DNA of 64,000 bases from an uncultured Bacteroidota bacterium (GTDB lineage: Bacteria; Bacteroidota; Bacteroidia; Chitinophagales; Chitinophagaceae), in contig CAISPO010000021.1 of the NCBI GenBank assembly GCA_903887415.1, positions 1 through 64,000 on the forward strand. Direction: 5' to 3'. Under the pieces are notes generated by a model. It was not told the DNA's origin. It made no database searches and worked only from the letters and a program-made list of their open reading frames with translations. Positions 60,194-64,000 of the stretch are shown one piece after another; the first letter of the stretch is position 1; every line of letters starts with the position of its first letter. Both the position numbers and the translations under genes were made by a program.

Positions 60194-62839
60194 CTACATC
60201 AGCGATAAGCTCTCCTCCAGTGTTTTCACCTTATCCTGTGCATCAGCCATCTTTTTGCGCTCATTAGCTATAACCTCAGGCTTCGCATTGGCTACAAACT
60301 TTTCATTGTCCAGCTTCTTAGATACACTTGCTATAAAACCCTTGAAATAATCCAGGTCCTTTTGCATCTGCTCTCTCTGTGCGCCTGTATCAATAGTTGC
60401 TGCCGCAGCCTCTATGTACAGTTTATCTGTCTGCACCACGATCGCTATCATACCTGTGGTCGATTGCATACCATCCTTGCCAATAAACCCGGTATGCTCG
60501 GCATTCACCTGCCTGCGCAAAATATCCTGCACACCTTCGTAAAAGGCGTGATGGTTGGTATCTATCCAGAGCTTTATGGTATCCTTGGGCTTTAGTTGAT
60601 TCTTTACCCTTGTGTCTCTTACAGCCGTAATCAGTTCCTGTAGTTTCAGGCCAAAGCTCAGTATTTCGGCATCCGGTGTGGCATGTACAGGCAATTGCTT
60701 TATTATAAGGTCATCTCCTGCTTCGCGGTCTTTTATCAGATGGTATATCTCTTCGGTTACAAATGGCATGTACGGATGCAGCAGTTGCAGCAGTTGCTCA
60801 TAAATAGCTACTGTCCGGTCATATACATTTATTGATATGGGCTGCTCCATGCCAGGCTTCACCCATTCCAGGTACCACGAGCAGAAGTCATTCCATATAA
60901 GCGAGTAAATCGTTTTCAGGCCTTCGCTCAGACGGAAGTCCTTTATCATCTCCGCCAGTTCCTGCGACACATGCGCCAGGCGGGCATCCATCCAGTCCAA
61001 CGCAAACTTCACCTGGCCGTCTTCTAATCCATCAACAGTGCGGGTTTCCCAGCCTTTTACAAGTTTCATGGCGTTCCACATCTTATTGATGAAGTTACGG
61101 CCTTGCTCCAGTTGCCCTTCATCAAACAAAAGATCATTACCTGCGGGCGAGGAGATCATCACGCTAAAGCGCACCGCATCAGCACCGCTGTCTTCTATCA
61201 TCTGCAGCAGGTCGGGCGAATTGCCCAGCGATTTGCTCATCTTCCTGCCTTGCTTGTCGCGTACTATACCCGTAAAGTAAACCTTGTCGAAAGGCTTCTC
61301 TCCCATATACTCATACCCCGCCATGATCATGCGCGCCACCCAGAAGAATATGATCTCCGGCGCAGTCACCAATGTGCTGGTAGGGTAGTAATATTTCAGG
61401 TCTTTATTGCCTGGATTATTATTCCAGTCAAACACCTCCATGGGCCACAGCCAACTGCTGAACCAGGTGTCAAGCACATCTTCATCCTGCCTCAGTTCGG
61501 GATGTTTGGCGGCCAGTTCCGGCTTTATCTCTGCATATTCTTTATGTGCTTCTTCACCAGTCTTAGCCACATAGAGGCCGCCCTCACTGTCATACCATGC
61601 CGGTATGCGCTGCCCCCACCATAGCTGCCGGCTGATGCACCAGTCTTTTATGCCGCCCATCCAGTGCCTGTATGTGTTCTTGAATTTGGCAGGATGAAAT
61701 TCTATTTCATCGCTCATTACTGCCTCCAGTGCGGGCTTTGCCAGCTCCTGCATATTGCACCACCACTGCATCGACAGGCGTGGCTCTATCACTTCATTGG
61801 TACGCTCGCTATACCCTACCTGGTTGCTGTAGTCTTCCTCTTTCACCAGGTTGCCCGCGGCCTTCAGGTCTTCTACTATTTTCTTGCGGGTGGCAAACCG
61901 GTCCATCCCCACATAGAGCTGCGCCGCCTCGCTCATAGTGCCGTCGTCATTCAGCGTATCTATTACCGGCAAGCCATGTTTCAGCCCAAGGTTGTAGTCG
62001 TTGATGTCATGTGCCGGTGTCACCTTCAGCGCACCGGTACCAAACTCCTTATCTATATAGTCATCAAATATTATCGGTATCCGGCGGTTCAGCAGCGGCA
62101 CAAAACAATATTTGCCTGCGAGGTGCGCATAGCGCTCATCATCAGGATGTACACAAACAGCAGTATCGCCCAGGATCGTTTCCGGGCGCACAGTTGCTAC
62201 AGTGATGTACTCATCCGTACCTGTATCCAGTTTGTAACGCACATAATACAGCTTTGAGTTGGTCGTTTTGTGCATTACCTCTTCGTCACTCAAGGCGGTC
62301 TTTGCTTTTGGGTCCCAGTTTATCATTTTCACCCCCCGGTATATCAGGCCCTTTTCATAGAGGTCTGTAAACACCCTGATTACTGCCAAATAGTAGGCGT
62401 CGTCCATCGTGAAATCAGTCCTGCTCCAATCGAGCGCGCAGCCCAGTTTTTCAAGTTGTTCCAGTATGATGCCGCCATACTTTTCTTTCCACTCCCACGC
62501 ATATTTCAGGAACTCTTCACGGGGCATCGCTTTCTTGTCTATGCCTCTTTCGCGCAGCATACCCACCACCTTGGCCTCTGTGGCTATCGATGCATGGTCA
62601 GTGCCCGGCACCCAGCAGGTATTGTACCCCATCATCTTGGCACGGCGTATGAGTATATCCTGTACGCTGTTGTTCAGCGCATGGCCCATGTGCAGCACAC
62701 CGGTCACATTAGGCGGCGGCATTACTATAGTATATGGCGGCCGGTCATCCGGCTCGCTCTTAAAATATCTCGATTTCTCCCAGTGGGCATACCACTTTAG
62801 TTCTGCTTCTGTATGCTGAAAATTTTTAGCTAATTCCAT
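60194..62839 (-). CDS. valS: valyl-tRNA synthetase
   Basis: The 881-residue class Ia enzyme charges tRNA-Val. It has the HIGH motif as PPPNVTGVLHMGHAL, the KMSKS motif as GRKMSKSLGN, and the WCISRQLWWGQRIPAW segment typical of ValRS. The connective-peptide editing domain lies between the two. A C-terminal coiled coil is visible near residues 815-875. I chose ATG 62839, preceded by a -7 box; the open frame upstream is not conserved. It is divergent from the gene at 62975. Confidence 0.97.
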   Translation of the reverse strand: MELAKNFQHTEAELKWYAHWEKSRYFKSEPDDRPPYTIVMPPPNVTGVLHMGHALNNSVQDILIRRAKMMGYNTCWVPGTDHASIATEAKVVGMLRERGIDKKAMPREEFLKYAWEWKEKYGGIILEQLEKLGCALDWSRTDFTMDDAYYLAVIRVFTDLYEKGLIYRGVKMINWDPKAKTALSDEEVMHKTTNSKLYYVRYKLDTGTDEYITVATVRPETILGDTAVCVHPDDERYAHLAGKYCFVPLLNRRIPIIFDDYIDKEFGTGALKVTPAHDINDYNLGLKHGLPVIDTLNDDGTMSEAAQLYVGMDRFATRKKIVEDLKAAGNLVKEEDYSNQVGYSERTNEVIEPRLSMQWWCNMQELAKPALEAVMSDEIEFHPAKFKNTYRHWMGGIKDWCISRQLWWGQRIPAWYDSEGGLYVAKTGEEAHKEYAEIKPELAAKHPELRQDEDVLDTWFSSWLWPMEVFDWNNNPGNKDLKYYYPTSTLVTAPEIIFFWVARMIMAGYEYMGEKPFDKVYFTGIVRDKQGRKMSKSLGNSPDLLQMIEDSGADAVRFSVMISSPAGNDLLFDEGQLEQGRNFINKMWNAMKLVKGWETRTVDGLEDGQVKFALDWMDARLAHVSQELAEMIKDFRLSEGLKTIYSLIWNDFCSWYLEWVKPGMEQPISINVYDRTVAIYEQLLQLLHPYMPFVTEEIYHLIKDREAGDDLIIKQLPVHATPDAEILSFGLKLQELITAVRDTRVKNQLKPKDTIKLWIDTNHHAFYEGVQDILRRQVNAEHTGFIGKDGMQSTTGMIAIVVQTDKLYIEAAAATIDTGAQREQMQKDLDYFKGFIASVSKKLDNEKFVANAKPEVIANERKKMADAQDKVKTLEESLSLM

Positions 62840-62850
62840 AACGTATGTGG

Positions 62851-62858
62851 CAAATATA
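62851..62858 (-). promoter_or_regulatory. -7 promoter box of valS
   Basis: TATATTTG on the minus strand is a perfect match 12 bases before the ATG. Confidence 0.65.
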
Positions 62859-62947
62859 AGGGGATTGGGGGAAATGCCTGCCAGTGAAGTGCATTTGACA
62901 AACTGACGGTAAAAATGAAAGAAAAGCACGGAGAAATTGATATAATG

Positions 62948-62955
62948 TACATTTG
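62948..62955 (+). promoter_or_regulatory. -7 promoter box of the right-edge gene
   Basis: TACATTTG is a perfect match 20 bases before the ATG at 62975. Confidence 0.6.
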
Positions 62956-62974
62956 CCAAAATATTAAACAAGCA

Positions 62975-64000
62975 ATGCCAAAGTTTTTTTTCTATCTATT
63001 CTTAACACTTTTAGCAACAGAAGGCGTTTTGTGTTCTGCACAGCCCGCCGCAGGAGGCACTTACGGATTTGCCCCTGGCAGCAAAGTTATCTTCTCCGAT
63101 GATTTCAGCCAGGATGCTCTTGGTGCATTCCCATCCAAATGGCGCATGTCTGCCTGCACAAAAAAGAATGTTCCGGGCTTTCCTGAAAACAAGCAATTTT
63201 GTGCTGTACAGAGAGATAGCAATGACCATGTCCTTAGTGTAGAAACCTCGCCAAAGATCGTTGACCCAAATATGGCAGAAGATATTTACCTGCCCGATAA
63301 TTTCGCGGTTGATTTCGACTTCACTTTTGATACACTTGGCAGGTGTATGGAAATATTCTTCTATACCAATGAGAGCAAAGATTCCTGTGCAAAAACCATA
63401 CTGCACCTGCACTACCTGGGTACCTTGTCTGTGGTGGGGAGCGCCGAGCAAAATATACTCACCGTAAAATACCCCGGGTTCAACAGCGCCATATGGCACC
63501 ATATCGCATTCGCTTATAAGCAAAGGGCAATCGATATTTACCTGGACAAATACCGTGTGGCATCAATACCCGATGGCAAATTTATCCCCTACCGAATTGG
63601 ATTAGGCGCCATACCGCCGGTAAGATATAAGCATTTCAGAATAACATCTGAAAGCGGCGTTGCTTATACCAGCGAGGCCATTGCAGCTAACACCGCCAGG
63701 GATAAAAGCAGAACCAGGGGCGGTGGCAATAGTAATAATGGCAGCCCGGGCAGCAGCAGTAATAGCGCCAAAGACAAAAGTGGCGGCGGCAAAGACAATG
63801 GTACTAATGCCGCTGGCACTATTGCCGGCAAAGACAATAACCTCGGCGGTGGCATTGCCAGTAACAGCACTAATGGCACTAACGGCAGCGCAGCCGGTGT
63901 CATCGGCAAAGAAAACAGCAACGGCAGCGGGGGTACAGCGGCTAATAGCAGTACAGCCAGCGGAAGCATTGCAGGTAAGTCTGCTATTAACTCCGAAAAG
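62975..64000 (+). CDS. secreted LamG-like protein with Gly/Ser/Asn-rich linker, truncated by the window edge
   Basis: This gene is open from ATG 62975 to the last base (342 codons) and continues outside. It has a signal peptide ending in CSAQ, then a jelly-roll region (about residues 35-220) with KVIFSDDFSQDALGAFPSKW, LPDNFAVDFDFTF, IWHHIAFAYKQRAIDIYLD and YRIGLGAIPP. From residue about 235 it is a low-complexity stretch rich in Gly, Ser, Asn, Ala and Lys with repeated short motifs. In Bacteroidetes the same layout often precedes an OmpA-type peptidoglycan-binding domain, which would lie outside this window. It is divergent from valS. Confidence 0.8.
   Translation, partial: MPKFFFYLFLTLLATEGVLCSAQPAAGGTYGFAPGSKVIFSDDFSQDALGAFPSKWRMSACTKKNVPGFPENKQFCAVQRDSNDHVLSVETSPKIVDPNMAEDIYLPDNFAVDFDFTFDTLGRCMEIFFYTNESKDSCAKTILHLHYLGTLSVVGSAEQNILTVKYPGFNSAIWHHIAFAYKQRAIDIYLDKYRVASIPDGKFIPYRIGLGAIPPVRYKHFRITSESGVAYTSEAIAANTARDKSRTRGGGNSNNGSPGSSSNSAKDKSGGGKDNGTNAAGTIAGKDNNLGGGIASNSTNGTNGSAAGVIGKENSNGSGGTAANSSTASGSIAGKSAINSEK

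Overview
The window looks like chromosomal DNA of a Bacteroidetes bacterium, most likely a Chitinophagaceae-type member of the Sphingobacteriia/Chitinophagia. The evidence is a gldB gene, two proteins with type IX secretion C-terminal sorting domains, tandem DUF1573 proteins, Bacteroidetes-style Pcm and cold-shock proteins, and many copies of the Bacteroidetes -7 promoter box TAnnTTTG a few bases before start codons. I found no tRNA, rRNA, CRISPR array or intact insertion sequence. Family names come from recognising motifs by eye; no database search was run.

Layout. 1-3300 is an AT-rich, partly decayed region: a membrane protein, a gene broken over several frames, a degenerate pcm remnant, an orphan, then an ArsR-HU pair. 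3338-6910 holds a GNAT acetyltransferase, a cysteine-free sirtuin, GldB, a frameshifted VapC toxin with a degraded neighbour, a DUF486 membrane protein and a CWC-type Cys-rich protein. 7084-16845 is a Tat-exported PLP enzyme followed by a nearly complete thiamine operon on the minus strand: TPP riboswitch, thiS, thiC, a GxxExxY gene, thiD, a ThiE-SRPBCC fusion, thiG, thiH and a ThiF/MoeB-rhodanese protein. A TenI-like gene converges on its 3' end.

16985-34266 is mostly core genes: pepD, a T9SS cargo protein, tatA, a lytic transglycosylase, rpsT, an acyl-CoA-binding protein, lysS, a PAS histidine kinase with its response regulator, an aminotransferase, three DUF1573 proteins, a family 9 glycosyltransferase and a TsaC/Sua5 enzyme. 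34306-38200 is an AT-rich accessory stretch with TPR and WG-repeat proteins, a solitary antitoxin-like protein and two small genes under 60 codons. 38298-47636 has a CCA-adding-type enzyme, an MNT/HEPN pair, a class III aminotransferase, two paralogous lipoproteins, the UDP-glucose to UDP-xylose pair (ugd, UXS), a di-haem-motif cytochrome and a DUF2461 protein.

47735-52147 encodes a 1470-residue secreted protein with 14 repeats of about 73 residues and a T9SS tail. 52347-55269 is a BatA/BatD-like/DUF58 cluster with no MoxR beside it. The right end has a cold-shock protein, lipoproteins, small membrane proteins, a TonB-like protein, valS and the first 342 codons of a secreted protein that runs off the edge.

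Three patterns cut across genes. GGATT/GGAAT-rich imperfect repeats and a separate roughly 55-bp palindromic element both begin right at stop codons. Many -7 promoter boxes sit only 3-12 bases before the start codon, implying very short or absent leaders. Several genes are decayed, fused or too small for ordinary gene calling. I see no clearly new multi-gene system. The strongest oddities are the ThiE-SRPBCC fusion, the stop-codon-anchored repeats, the cysteine-free sirtuin and the promoter- and terminator-flanked 54-residue gene.
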